In this document: positions 52,962-63,480 of the stretch, piece after piece
Position numbering within the stretch: the first letter of the stretch is position 1
Layout: every line of letters begins with the position of its first letter
Source: Scilla litardierei
Lineage: Eukaryota; Streptophyta; Magnoliopsida; Asparagales; Asparagaceae
Assembly: GCA_030789695.1 (NCBI GenBank)
Contig: CM061139.1
Span: 200,481,641-200,545,640 of the forward strand
Length of the DNA stretch: 64,000 nt
Direction: 5' to 3'
Notes under the pieces: generated by a model
Database searches by the model: none
What the model was told of the DNA's origin: nothing
What the model saw: only the letters and a program-made list of their open reading frames with translations
Position numbers and translations under genes: made by a program

Positions 52962-53743
52962 TGTTGAGCCTATGGGCCAGCCCTCGATCGACATCACCAA
53001 ACTAAATGAATGAAGCCCACCAGGCCTAGTGAAGAGGTCACAAATTGACCAAGTCAGGGCCCATCAGCTTTCTGCCCGTTGCCCTTCCAGTAACAGACGT
53101 GGGATTGAAAGCTGCTCCTAAATAGGAGGACGTGGTCGGCGGTTACCCCGATTAATGTGGACGGATCGTGACACCTTAATTGGTGACCGTTGGACTCTTA
53201 ACGACACTAAACGTTCCCCTAACATCTATAAATAGATAAGGGATGAACAGAAAAAGGCATGAGCTATCAAATACTCTGACTCCTTACTTATCACTGATAT
53301 TTCTTCCTCCTTATATACTTGTGGTGACTGATTCAAGACGGACCTCAGTGGCACGATCTTGACAGCCCCAAGTCCAGCTTACAGTTCTCGTTCTTACTTA
53401 AGTATCGGAGGGGATTTGGGTCGGAACCCAGATCCGACCCCCCTGACGCTACTCTGTGGTGCTGGATCAACAAGGCGAGGCAATCAGAAACAAGGTCGAT
53501 CGTCCAACGATCGACGATAGATCGAATTGTCCAATATCAAGGTCGTTTGGCTTCCCGTATCATCCACCGAGGGTGGATCGATCTACCCGAAGGTCAAACG
53601 AACTTCCACAAATCACCAGCTATCTATCAACCACCCTGGTTCTACTAGCCAAGGGTCCCCCAACCACTAGCTAACGAGGCTCCACCTCCGTGGTAGGCTC
53701 CACATCAGCTCGCTTATTGTTTAGGTCATTTTTGGCCGAAACA
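52962..53743 (+). mobile_element. Tat/Retand-like gypsy LTR
   Basis: It starts TGTTGAGCCTATGGG and ends TTTTTGGCCGAAACA. It has a TATA-like TCTATAAATAGATAAGGG at 53225 and the block CTTAAGTATCGGAGGGGATT. Related fragments lie at 3510-4072 and, inverted, at 7558-7882. A GATCGTCCAACGATCGAC dyad is present near 53499. I see no target duplication. Confidence 0.65.
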
Positions 53744-54064
53744 GGATTCATTTTATATTTATGTCAAAATTTTGTGAATATGAATGTATCAAACTTTAGG
53801 TCAATGTATTTAATATATTTTTTTGTATCAAAATTTTGGGAATATGAATGTATCAAAATTTCATTTTGGGTATATGAAATTTGTATCAATGTATCAAAAT
53901 GATTGTTAGATTTCACTTTAGAGCATATGTCATTGTCCTTAACATAAGACGCATTCTACAGAAGAAACATAATATATATTTGTTGTTAACTAATACAAAC
54001 ATCTTACTACATCTTACTACATTATCAATGCATAACATATTACAATGATCAACAAAGAGGATAT
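53744..54064 (+). other. AT-rich spacer upstream of receptor copy 2 flank
   Basis: It holds short direct repeats of TCAAAATTTTG.GAATATGAATGTATCAAA at 53761 and 53827, and a doubled ACATCTTACT (53999-54020). No gene is seen. It is the sequence present at this side of the duplication and absent from copy 1. Confidence 0.6.
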
Positions 54065-55233
54065 ACAATCAAAACAAAACCTCACCGTTAGTGACATTTC
54101 AAGCACTATCCTATGGCTTGATTGCCAGATGTTGTTGATGCAATGTTTCTCATATAATTGCTACTGTGAGCTTCTCTTCTGCTCATTTAATTGGCACCGG
54201 AAAAAGAGACACTTGTTTCCTTTTGGATATCTCCATAATTTTATTCTTGTTCTCGAATCCTCCTCTTTAACTTTTTTATTTCTTATAGCAACTCTCTTAC
54301 ATATATATTCCTTTCCACAAAGACACAGTTCCCTCTAATACACCCAAACAAAAAAATTGTATATGTTATTCTTGTTGTAATTGATACACCCATAAAATCT
54401 TCTCCAAATATTATCAATTGTCATTGCAGTCCTCAAAAGCGTTTTCAATCCACATAAGCAACTAGGTTGTTTCCTCCCTATTTAATGACTATTTTTATCT
54501 TAAGATCAAAAAAATTCGAGATCAAAGAAGAGGGTAGACGCTCGGTTCAGAAAAATTGGGAGATTGTCTCGGTTGTGATCAAAGGAGAGAGTTGAGTTGA
54601 GGTGCTCTGATAAAAAAATTGTTTATAAAATTAAATAGGTTCTTACGAAAAATTCATGAAATGTGACTTCTATTTTGACGTTGTGAATAATTTCTATAAA
54701 GAAAAAAAAAGGGAAATCCAGTGATCTAAGTAATTTTTCTTCCTAATATAATATGAGAAATGCTATCTGCATCTCAAAAAATGACGTGCATATAGATTTC
54801 AGTGTATGTTTTTGCTAATTTTGGAAAAGATGGTATTTGATTGGAAATGCTGATGTGAGATATTCCCTGTTAAGTAACTGCAACGCATAATATTCTCACT
54901 TGCCGAACTGCATGCATTAATAATTGATATGTCCTTTTGAAAGGGAACGTCGAATTTCCCTTTTTTATTTAATAAAAAAGCTCTCTCTTCTCAATTTTTT
55001 TGGGGATTTAAGAAAATTAGCAGTGAGACTGGAATAATTAATATACTGTTAACAGCTCGATGGACTGACTGGCCGCAAGGGCAACAACAGTTGTGGCCGC
55101 GTGCCTGATTCATTCTTTGAACACTTGGCTTTGCTCCCTCCCACTCGTTATTCAATAATAAATTAAATGAGCCGCCTGGAAAACACCAAACCAAAAACAA
55201 AGTAAAAAACTAATTATATAATTATATAATTAA
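54065..55233 (+). promoter_or_regulatory. Duplicated 5' flank and probable promoter of receptor kinase copy 2
   Basis: It is collinear with 4073-5039, with insertions of about 100 bases near 54760-54880 and a different stretch just before the start codon (55080-55200). The last bases TTATATAATTATATAATTAA resemble the copy 1 leader. The start codon is at 55234. Confidence 0.55.
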
Positions 55234-56548
55234 ATGGAGCGAAGCCATAGACGATCAACACTCCTGCAGTTGATCTTGTTCATGCTCGTCTCCTCCGCGG
55301 CCACGGCAGCCACCGCCAGAGACACCATATCTCCGCCCACCCCCCTCTCCGACAACGAGACCTTGGTCTGCGCGGGCAAAGCCTTCGCATTGGGCTTCTT
55401 CACTCCGTCCGGCACCCACAACAGCTACATCGGCCTGTGGTACAATCAAATCTCCGAGCCCGACGGCCACACAATCCTCTGGGTCGCCAACCGCCAGAAC
55501 CCCGTCGTAGGCGGCTCCTCCGGTGCCCTCCTATCCGTCACCCCCGACGGCCGTCTCACCATCACCAGCAGCAACAGGACGGTCGTCTGGAGGAGCCCAA
55601 ACTCGACGGTAAAAATAACTAGCGCCGTCGCACAATTGCTCGACAACGGAAACCTCGTCGTCAAACGAGACGGCGACGATAGCGGCACCAACTACGGCTG
55701 GCAAGGGTTCAACTATTTGACCGATACGTTGCTCTTCGGCATGAGACTCGGCCTGGACCGGACCACGGGCATCAACCGCACCCTGGTAGCGTGGACCTCG
55801 GCGACCGACCCGTCGCCGGGGCCCTATCACGTTTTAATGAACGTAAAAGGGGACCCTGAGATCTATCTGTATAAAGGATCTAATCTAATATACCGTACCG
55901 GGCCATGGAACGGCAAGAAACTCAGCGGCGTGCCGAAAGCGGACACCTTAACAGACGTACGCACTGTATTCGTCAACAACGATGAGGAGGTCACTTACGG
56001 CTACGCCAGCAGCAACCAGATGCTGGTGTCGCGACTAATCATGAACTACACCGGCGTAATTGAGCAGGGGGTGTGGCTGCGGGAGATGAACCAGTGGAAC
56101 TATATCTGCAGCGCGCCCAAAGACTCGTGCGACGATTTCGGATCCTGCGGCCCGTATGGGCTCTGCGACGCGTACACGTCGCCGATGTGCGGCTGTTTGC
56201 CGGGGTTTGTGCCGAAGGATCCCTCGGGTTGGATTATGAGAGGCGGGAATTCGTGCGTGAGAAGGCATGAGTTGAATTGTAGTAGGGACGGGAGCAGCGA
56301 CGGGTTCAACACTGTCAGTGATGTGAAGCTGCCGCTGTCCGAGAGCTGCGCGGTGGACATGAGGCTGGACCTCGTTCAGTGCGAGCAGTTGTGCAGGCAG
56401 AATTGTTCGTGTGTCGCGTATGCGAGCGCCAATGTGAGCGATGGGGGAAGCGGGTGCGTGATTTGGGTCGGCGACCGACTGTTTGATATCCGTAATTATA
56501 TCGGCAACGGACAGGATCTATATGTGCGAGTGGCCGCTGCGGATGTTG
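55234..56548 (+). CDS. G-type lectin S-receptor-like kinase, copy 2, exon 1 (ectodomain only)
   Basis: It starts at the ATG at 55234 and has the same architecture as copy 1: signal peptide, B-lectin ([15 protein letters not shown]), S-locus domain (YRTGPWNG), EGF-like region (SCGPYGLCD, CGCLPGF) and PAN/apple (CEQLCRQNCSCVAYA). The donor TG|GTATGT follows 56548, matching copy 1. It is 1315 bases, four codons longer than copy 1. No exon 2-7 is visible up to 64000; because intron 1 is filled with transposons, they may lie beyond the window or be lost. Identity with copy 1 is very high in the first 500 bases and lower after about residue 190. Confidence 0.85.
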
Positions 56549-56871
56549 GTATGTGTTTCTACCTTGAATTTTTCGTTAGATTCCATTAATATTTACGGCA
56601 AGTTTAGATGGTAATGCTTCGCGTGAACCGATGCATAAACCGATTTTTTGGCATGTGATATCTGAGAAACCAACAGTCCTTTTGTCTGACTCAAACCAAT
56701 ATGTAACAACATGTCCTTTGGTAGCTTATCTTTAGCACATCCTTGGAATTTTGTGTTAGCTATAGTTTGGCTAATCAGTTGCACTGGATCTTTTGCCGTG
56801 ATTGTTGTGTTTAGGTGTAGGAAAAATGTGTGGAAAACCCCACAAAAGTAAACCTTATAGCACGTGGAGAT
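56549..56871 (+). other. 5' part of intron 1 of receptor copy 2
   Basis: It starts GTATGT and contains the conserved intron words listed for 42205-42420. It ends where the LTR at 56872 begins (after GGAGAT). Confidence 0.75.
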
Positions 56872-57739
56872 TGCTGGGGTTCGATGCTTGTCGCGCACAA
56901 TGGAAGCTCATGATGAATAGCTATCGAACAATGGCTATGTCGCGATCTTACAGAGATAATCCACAATAACAAAGTCCAACAAAATATGATAAAATAAAAA
57001 CAGCAAATCAAGAGACACAGAGTTTACCCTGGTTCGGCCCGCAAACGGTGTCTACGTCCAACTTCCTAATGACGGTTTCCACCATTAAGATCAAAGAAAA
57101 TACACAGGACCACGTCAATCCTCTTCGACAATGGAGAGCACCAACAACTCTTAACTTAGAGTTTAAACTCTTCTCATCAAAAACATAAGAGATCTCAAAT
57201 TTCACCAAAAGGAGAAGAAAACCCAAAAGCTCTCACAAATGATCCCTCAACCCAAAAAAAGAGATCCAATGAGAAGATTACAAAGAATTTCACTCACCAA
57301 AGTATATGCTCAATCTCCAAGAAGCGTGAGGACGGCTCATACAGACTTCTTCTTCTCTTCTCACATGTCCTCCTCTTGGTGTGTTCTGGCCTTTTAAACC
57401 AAAAATTAGAGTTGTACAGCCGCAACAAGTCATGGCCACTCGATTTGATTAATAATTAGGATTGCGAGGAGATCAACGCTTCCCAAGGGCTTCCTAATCG
57501 ATCCTTCGGTCGAGAGGCTCGTTTAAACTATCTCAAGGTCGTTCTACAGCTCAGATAGTCCGTCGAAGGTCCTGCGACCTTCCCAGCGCAACGTTCGAGC
57601 ATCTACGACCTTCGAACCACCATCAGCGACCCTGCTTCTAGCTAAGAAGGGTCCCACCTCAAGTGGCTGACCAGACTCTGACTCAGTGTCGGAGTCCACG
57701 TCGGACCACTTAGTGCGACGGACACTTTGATCCGTAACA
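56872..57739 (-). mobile_element. Copia-type LTR in intron 1 of receptor copy 2
   Basis: It starts TGCTGGGGTTCG and ends GATCCGTAACA on the plus strand. It contains GAGTTTACCCTGGTTCGGC and ACGTCCAACTTCC, words typical of copia LTRs in inverse orientation and shared loosely with 7010-7050 and 9535-9565. The flanking five bases differ (GAGAT and GTATC), so it is not a simple insertion. On its right it abuts truncated Tat pol. Confidence 0.5.
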
Positions 57740-58871
57740 GTATCCCTGCGTCGGAGCTTTGAAAGCCAGTGCCTCCCCCCCAAATGGTTCTCGCAGTCGC
57801 CCTCGTGAATCTCCTGGATCACGTAATGTGCTTCAGGAGGGGCTAGGCATTTGAAGTATGGGAAGATGTCGCTCTTGGTCCATCTTTTTCGGTACAGGGT
57901 ACCATCGATCAAGACAAATTGGATTGCCTTCCTTTCAAGTTTCTTTGCCTCTGCAGGATCTGTCGGCTTCTCTCCCGTATTCGGATAATGAACTATCGGG
58001 TCCATCCAAGAGGGTGCTTGGTCGATGCATAGCACCTCCTGCTCTGGCATGCTGGGATGCAGTAGGTGTTGGACATACACCGTTCGACCGAGCCCAGCGG
58101 GTGAGGACGATGCTAGCTTTGAGAGGGCGTCGGCCCAATGATTCCTCGACCTTGGGATGTGAAGGACCTCCGTTTGCACAAACCTGACGAACTCTGTTTG
58201 AGCGAGCTGTAGGTAGTTGAGCATGGAATGCTCACAGGCATCGTACTCTCCATTTAATTGTTGCACAATTAGGTTGGAGTCTCTAAGGAGCTGTACTTCT
58301 TTGGCCCCCAGGGCTCGGGCCAACCTGAGACCATTGATTGCAGCTTCGTACTCCGTCATGTTGTTAGTGGTTTGGAAGTCAAAGCGAAGAGCGTACTCGA
58401 ATATGCTTCCCATAGGAGTCTATACAACTATTCCCGCTCCGCTCCTGGTTTGGGTGGCCGAACCGTCCACTCGCACGATCCACGTTCCTTCATCCCCATA
58501 GGCATGGGGTGAACGATCGATGCCAGCTGATATAGGAGAGGATGTATTTAGTTGAACTTAGTAACGTTTACCTTCTCATGTCGGTCGTCATCACCGGTGA
58601 GTTCAACGATGAAGTCAGCGAGAGCCTGTCCTTTGATTGCGGTCCTCAGCTTGTAATGGATATCGAATTCGATCAATTCGACCCCCCCATTTAGTCATCC
58701 TTCCCAACCGATCCAGCCTCTTCAACGTTTGCTCCAGGGGAGTGTCGGTGAGGACTAGGGTAGAGTGTGCCTGGAAGTAGGGTCGTGGCCTCCTCGTGGT
58801 CTGGACCAAGACGAACCCCAACTTCTTGATCCTCGAGTAATTGACTTCGGCCCCTCGGAGGACCTGGCTGA
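57740..58871 (-). pseudogene. Tat-type pol: RNase H region and start of integrase finger
   Basis: On the minus strand the sequence runs from the connection (VLRGAEVNYSRIKKL, near 58860) through IKGQALADFIVEL in a shifted frame to a second, plant-type RNase H. There NMTEYEAAINGLRLA, DSNLIVQQLNGEY and NHWADALSKLAS lie in the frame 57544-58413. It then reaches the integrase zinc finger YVIQEIHEGDCENHLGGR and stops near 57740. A second RNase H of this kind is characteristic of the Tat/Ogre lineage. Integrase core and everything 3' are missing. Confidence 0.8.
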
Positions 58872-60643
58872 TGATTCGAGGTGAATATTGCATAATTAAC
58901 CCCTTATCTAGCACTATTTTATGTGTATATGATGCTTGATTGGTCTCTAATACGTTTGTATTTTCTATATCGTCATTTATTAGAGCAAACCATTGATTTG
59001 TGCACAAAATATGATTTTTAATGAGTATTTCTGCCTTTTTATATTTTTCATGGTTAGATCTCGATCTCACGATTCCAACGACTATTTATTTGTATTTTTC
59101 TGAGATCTGTGCTAATTACTGTGAATTTTTGAATGCAGAATACCAATTTAATGAAGAAATACGCTCAAAATACGAGAAATACGGTCGCCCGCCAATCAAA
59201 TGCTGCCATGTGGCAGCATCAGATCGCCTCCCACCTTCATCCTATGGCCAAAACGAGCGGGGCGACGCGCGCTTTACCGACCGTTGGATCACGATCCAAC
59301 GGATCGTATCTTCACCCCGATGCTGCTGAAGGCGGGCGACGTGGCGACTTTATGCTTGTTCGATCGCGATCGAACGGATGACGATGAACTCAACGAAACG
59401 AGCAACATGGACTTGCAGGGACCGTTGGATTCTGATCCAACAGAGAGAATCAAGCCCGAAGGCGAGTCAAAGAGCGGGCAATTCCTGCGGCGACGTGGCT
59501 CTATATGAGCCGTTGGATTCTGATCCAACGATGAAATTCAAATCCGAATCGAACTCGGATCGTTCGAAGCGAAGCGGGCGGGGCGCGAATTTTGACGCAC
59601 ACGTGGCTCGTCCACGTTCAATCCCGCCCTCGATCCGACGGTTGATATTTGATGCGGCTCGCGGGCTCGGGTTTGAGCACAATTTGGATGCGGGTTTGAA
59701 CCCATTAACACCCTAAAACCCGTAATGTTATTATTTAAGCGTATTCTAGGGTTTTGGGGGGTATTCTGGCGTATTTTGTGGTTTTTGAGGCGGCTACTGT
59801 GCATATTTCTCTGGAAAAAGTTGCTGATAAATTCCAGAGGCTATTTTTCTTATTTCCAGAGAGTTTGGGTGTCTATCTTGGAGATTTGGTGATAAATTCT
59901 TGAACTTTTACCACGTATTTGCTGCTTTTTCATTGTATTTCGATACATGAACGTTGTATTCATCTATGAAATGTGATTTTTCTTGCACCATGAATAACTA
60001 ATCTTCTTGTGCTATGGTTGTGATGTAATTAGGAGTATGTAATCGTAGAATTTCATGTCTTTAGCCTTAAAATCATGTTTAAATTTCTCGTAACGTTGAT
60101 TTCTACGTCGTATTTCGTGGGTATTATGCATTGTCGATATTATTGATGTCCCTTATGGCTAGGCCCTGATAAGGCTAGTTAGTTTATGTTCTCTAATCAG
60201 GACATATAATTGTGCTTATCGTTTAATGAAATCAACGTTGCAAGTAATGCGTATACGGCTATTTTAACTAGTTTTTATCGATTCATCTTCCGACATCTTC
60301 ACACTTTGACCAGGTGAAGCGTTGTGTGATATTAAAAGACATGATATTTCAGCGATTATAAACTCCTAATGAAGTCACAACCGTAGCATATTCATCTCAT
60401 TGATAACCAAACTTTCACAACACCGTACTACTTTTTAGGAGTTTCTCTTTTGATACCGATCGTTAAATCATTTTTCACCTTCACAAAGGTGGTTGCTTTC
60501 TCATCGATATATTTTCTTTGATAGTTGAATTTGTGGTATTTCAAGTCGACTTGTCCCGTGGATTCGATTCTGGTCTCTCCAGGTACTACTTGCACGATCT
60601 CCTACGCTTGGGAGTATTAGCTCACACTATTTTGAGTCAGGCA
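58872..60643 (+). mobile_element. Solo LTR nested in Tat pol
   Basis: The 1772-base sequence has TG...CA ends (TGATTCGAGG to GAGTCAGGCA). It splits the Tat pol frame between YYVS (60650) and QVLRGAE (58870), and the flanks GCTGA and ACTGA share CTGA. It has no coding domain or internal primer site. The late words GATTCTGGTCTCTCCAGG and TACGCTTGGGAGTATTAG resemble the end of Athila/Tat-type LTRs from memory. It holds four 18-base palindromes at 59283-59529. Confidence 0.75.
59283..59529. repeat. Four 18-base palindromes in the solo LTR
   Basis: GTTGGATCACGATCCAAC (59283-59300), GTTCGATCGCGATCGAAC (59358-59375) and GTTGGATTCTGATCCAAC (59424-59441 and 59512-59529). The second copy changes both arms in a compensating way (G to C with C to G). 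Spacing is 75, 66 and 88 bases, and the sequence between is not repeated. Confidence 0.9.
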
Positions 60644-61340
60644 ACTGACGTAGTAGACCGGACGTTGTATACATGATTCCTCTTTGACGAGGGCCGAGCT
60701 GATGGCCTCCCTGGTAGCAGCCAGGTACAAGATCAGTTGGTCTCCTTTATCGGGCTTGGTCAAGAGCAGAGGACTACGAAGATATTCCTTCAGCTCGGAG
60801 AAGGCCCTCTTGCCGTCTAAGTCACATTCATTGATCTTCTTGATCTTCTTATCGGACTCGGTCGACACTATTGCCTTTCTCAATACTTTGAAGAAGGGGA
60901 GCGACCTCTCTGCTGACTTAGAGAGGAACCGCCCCAAGGCGGCTATCCTACCATTCAGCTTTTGGAGCTCGTTGATGGTAGTTGGCTCCTTCATGGACAT
61001 GATCGTCGCGATCTTGTACGGGTTGGCTTCGATCCCTCGATTCGTCAACATGAATCCGAGGAACTTCCCCGATCGGACCCCGAAAGTGCATTTTGCGGGG
61101 TTCAACCGAAGATTAAATAGTCGAAGCCGTGCGAATGTCTCCTCGAGATCAGTGATGTGATCCGTTGGTTGCTTCGATTTGACCAGCATGTCATCGACAT
61201 AGACCTCCAAGTTTCGACCCTTTTGGGTCTCGAAGATCTTGTCCATCATGAGCTGGTACGTCGCCCCTGCATTCTTTAGTCCGAAAGGCATTTTTCTATA
61301 GCACAAAGTGTAGAGGAATATGCACTCGGATCATTTGTAT
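60644..61340 (-). pseudogene. Tat-type pol: C-terminal half of reverse transcriptase
   Basis: On the minus strand the sequence has CYRKMPFGLKNAGATYQ, the catalytic EVYVDDMLVKS, NPAKCTFGVRSGKFLGF and the connection to RNase H (KRAFSELKEYL, LYLAATREAISSALV). The frame starts near 61340 inside the RT palm (SECIFLYTLCYRKM), so the fingers and everything upstream are cut away. It ends at the nested solo LTR. Confidence 0.85.
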
Positions 61341-62516
61341 TTGATGTAAATAAAAATTTAAGCCTAGATAGGGACTAATTTGCATATGATGCAAAAGAGA
61401 TTAAATGTGTCTTAAATTGTTTAAGACTATATTTAATTAAATAAACGCGTTGAAAAGGTTACCTAGATGACGGGATCGTCCCGCTCTAAACGCAGGTTCA
61501 AACCGCGTCAAAAACGGAGTCCAAATGCACAAGTTATAGCCAAAACAAGTCAGCCCAAACTGTTGGGCTGAAACCAGCGAAAATGGAGGCCCACCAAGCC
61601 CGAATTTTCTGGTTAGGGTTTTTTGAAACCTGGGATTTTCGACGGCTACGTTTCTAAGAGAAGCATGACTTTTGGCTAACTTTGGACAATTGTTTGAAGG
61701 GTCAAACGGACTCGGATTGACGAGCCGTTTTTTCCTACGTGTTCACCGTTGAACCCTCTTCGAATTGATAGGTTGTATCAATCCTGTAGTTCAACGGTGA
61801 GGGAGTTAAAATTCACGGAAGTTTGCACTTTGTGAAGGGCAAACTAAATTGAATTTAATTAACTCTAAATTAGTCCCACATCGGATTTTGAGGGAAGGGG
61901 AGCAATCAGCCGCCTATATAAATAGGGGTCTGCTCTCCTCCTCAAAACTCGTCCCAAGCTCTAGATCTGAGCAGCTCTCGTAAATGTTGGAGCACGCTCG
62001 GATCTAAGCTAAATTAATATTTCTCCTCTCCCTATAAATTTCTGTCTTGCTCCTAAGGGCTCTGGCAAAGCCGCGAAGGAGTTCGGATTCAGATCCGAAA
62101 TCTAGGCGGAGGTTTCACTCGCGTGAAACTTTCTTCGGTGGTTGGTTGGCTCGGCGACACGGGATTGATCGCCTCGGGATGCGAAGCGGTTCGAGGAGCA
62201 GTTCGGGGAGCGGCTCGGCGTGGGACGTGAGCTGCTCGGAAGACGGTGCGGAACATCTCGCCTGCCCTAGGGCTGAGATTCCGGGTATGTGTTTAATTAA
62301 GCAGTAGTTTAATTTAATCGCAGTATGCTAGATCCTTCTTGGGATGGTCAGACCCATCCCAAGTCGGCATAGATCTTGGATTAGGGTCTTGGACCTTAGG
62401 GTTAAATGTTAATTAGATTAACATGTTTATTTTTCCGCTGCTTTTCTGTCTATGTTCCGTCCGACTTAGGACGGGCATAGAGTTTTTGTGCCCTAAGGGT
62501 CCCAGAAAACCCTTCA
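61341..62516 (+). mobile_element. Probable 5' LTR of a further retrotransposon
   Basis: The right end TTCA at 62516 is placed by a primer site one base later. The stretch has a TATA-like CCTATATAAATAGGGG at 61914 and a run TCTGCTCTCCTCCTC after it, as in LTR promoters. The left end is unclear (a TG near 61342 is a guess). After the primer site only about 160 bases of internal sequence remain before another LTR begins at 62689. Confidence 0.5.
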
Positions 62517-62517
62517 G

Positions 62518-62530
62518 TGGTATCAGAGCC
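62518..62530 (+). other. Primer binding site
   Basis: TGGTATCAGAGCC is the exact initiator tRNA-Met-type primer site of many plant retrotransposons. It follows ...CCCTTCAG, with one spacer base. Confidence 0.85.
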
Positions 62531-62688
62531 AGGTCTGCGTAGCGATCTAGCCTGCGATTATTATTAAACTTTGAAATGCTTTTAAATACTTTTAAAAATG
62601 TTTTTAAAGTTATGAGATAAATTTTAAAAATGGTTTTGATGTTTAAAAATCTATGTGATAAATTTTTGAATATGAAAATTTTTTAAAT

Positions 62689-62801
62689 TGTTATAAACGG
62701 GCTTTGGAGGCCCAACCCGTTAGTGGGTATCCACCCATTATGTAACCCTATTACTATAAATACAGGGCTACGGGGTTCCGTAGCCGCCATGGTTTACAAC
62801 A
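62689..62801 (+). mobile_element. 5' LTR of the second Ale-like element
   Basis: It starts TGTTATAAACGGGC and ends GGTTTACAACA, 113 bases. It contains a dyad of GGGCTTTGGAGGCCC, an AACCCGTTAGTGGG word and a TATA-like CTATAAATACAGGG near 62754. Short LTRs of this size suit the lineage. Confidence 0.55.
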
Positions 62802-63149
62802 CGTTATCAGCACGCTCAAAGCTAAGCCGAACCCCTGCCGACGGACGGACGGACGCGACGCGAACGGGCTTCCTTCACCGAACGTCGCTAGATCCGGCGG
62901 GTAGGATCTAGAGGTAATCCTGAAACCCTAGATCTAAAATTTCATATGCGCATATGTCTAGATCCAAAATTCTTGGATCGATTGTTTAATGAAAATCAAG
63001 GTTTTTATTGATGAAAAATCAAATTTTTACAATAAAAACGTTTTGTTGGAGATTAAAAATAGATTTTTTCCACTAAAAATTAGATTTTTATCCCCAAAAA
63101 CAATGAAACCCTAGGGGATTTTCTCGCCGGAACGCGAATCCCCCCTAGA

Positions 63150-63480
63150 TCTCGCGCCAAAACCCTCGCCCGCCGCCCGAAGCGGCGGAAAAAACCCTCG
63201 CCCGCCGCCCGAAGCGGCGGCAAAACCACCCCCGCCGCTGGACGGCGGGCGGCCCCGCCGCCAGCAGCGGCGGGCCAACCCGTCGCCGGGCGGCGGGCGG
63301 CCCCGCCCCCGGGCGGCGGCGGGCGGCCCCGCCGCCGGCGACGGCGGGCCCACCCCCGCCGCCGGCAGCGGCGGGCCCCCAACCCCGCCGCCCGCAGCGG
63401 CGGGCCCCGCCACCCGGCAGCCGCTCGTATCGGGCCCCCCGGTGCGCGCTCATGCCCGGAAACCCTAGCCGCCTGAAGCG
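63150..63480 (+). repeat. GC-rich hairpin array in the leader of the second Ale-like element
   Basis: Eight or so hairpins have stems CCGCCGC/GCGGCGG and five-base loops that vary (CCGAA, CAGCA, CGGCA, CCGCA), with shorter or imperfect versions between. All frames are open because of composition. The array occupies the same place as the CCCCC-AGTC-GGGGG array at 43010-43640, but the sequence is different. Confidence 0.8.
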
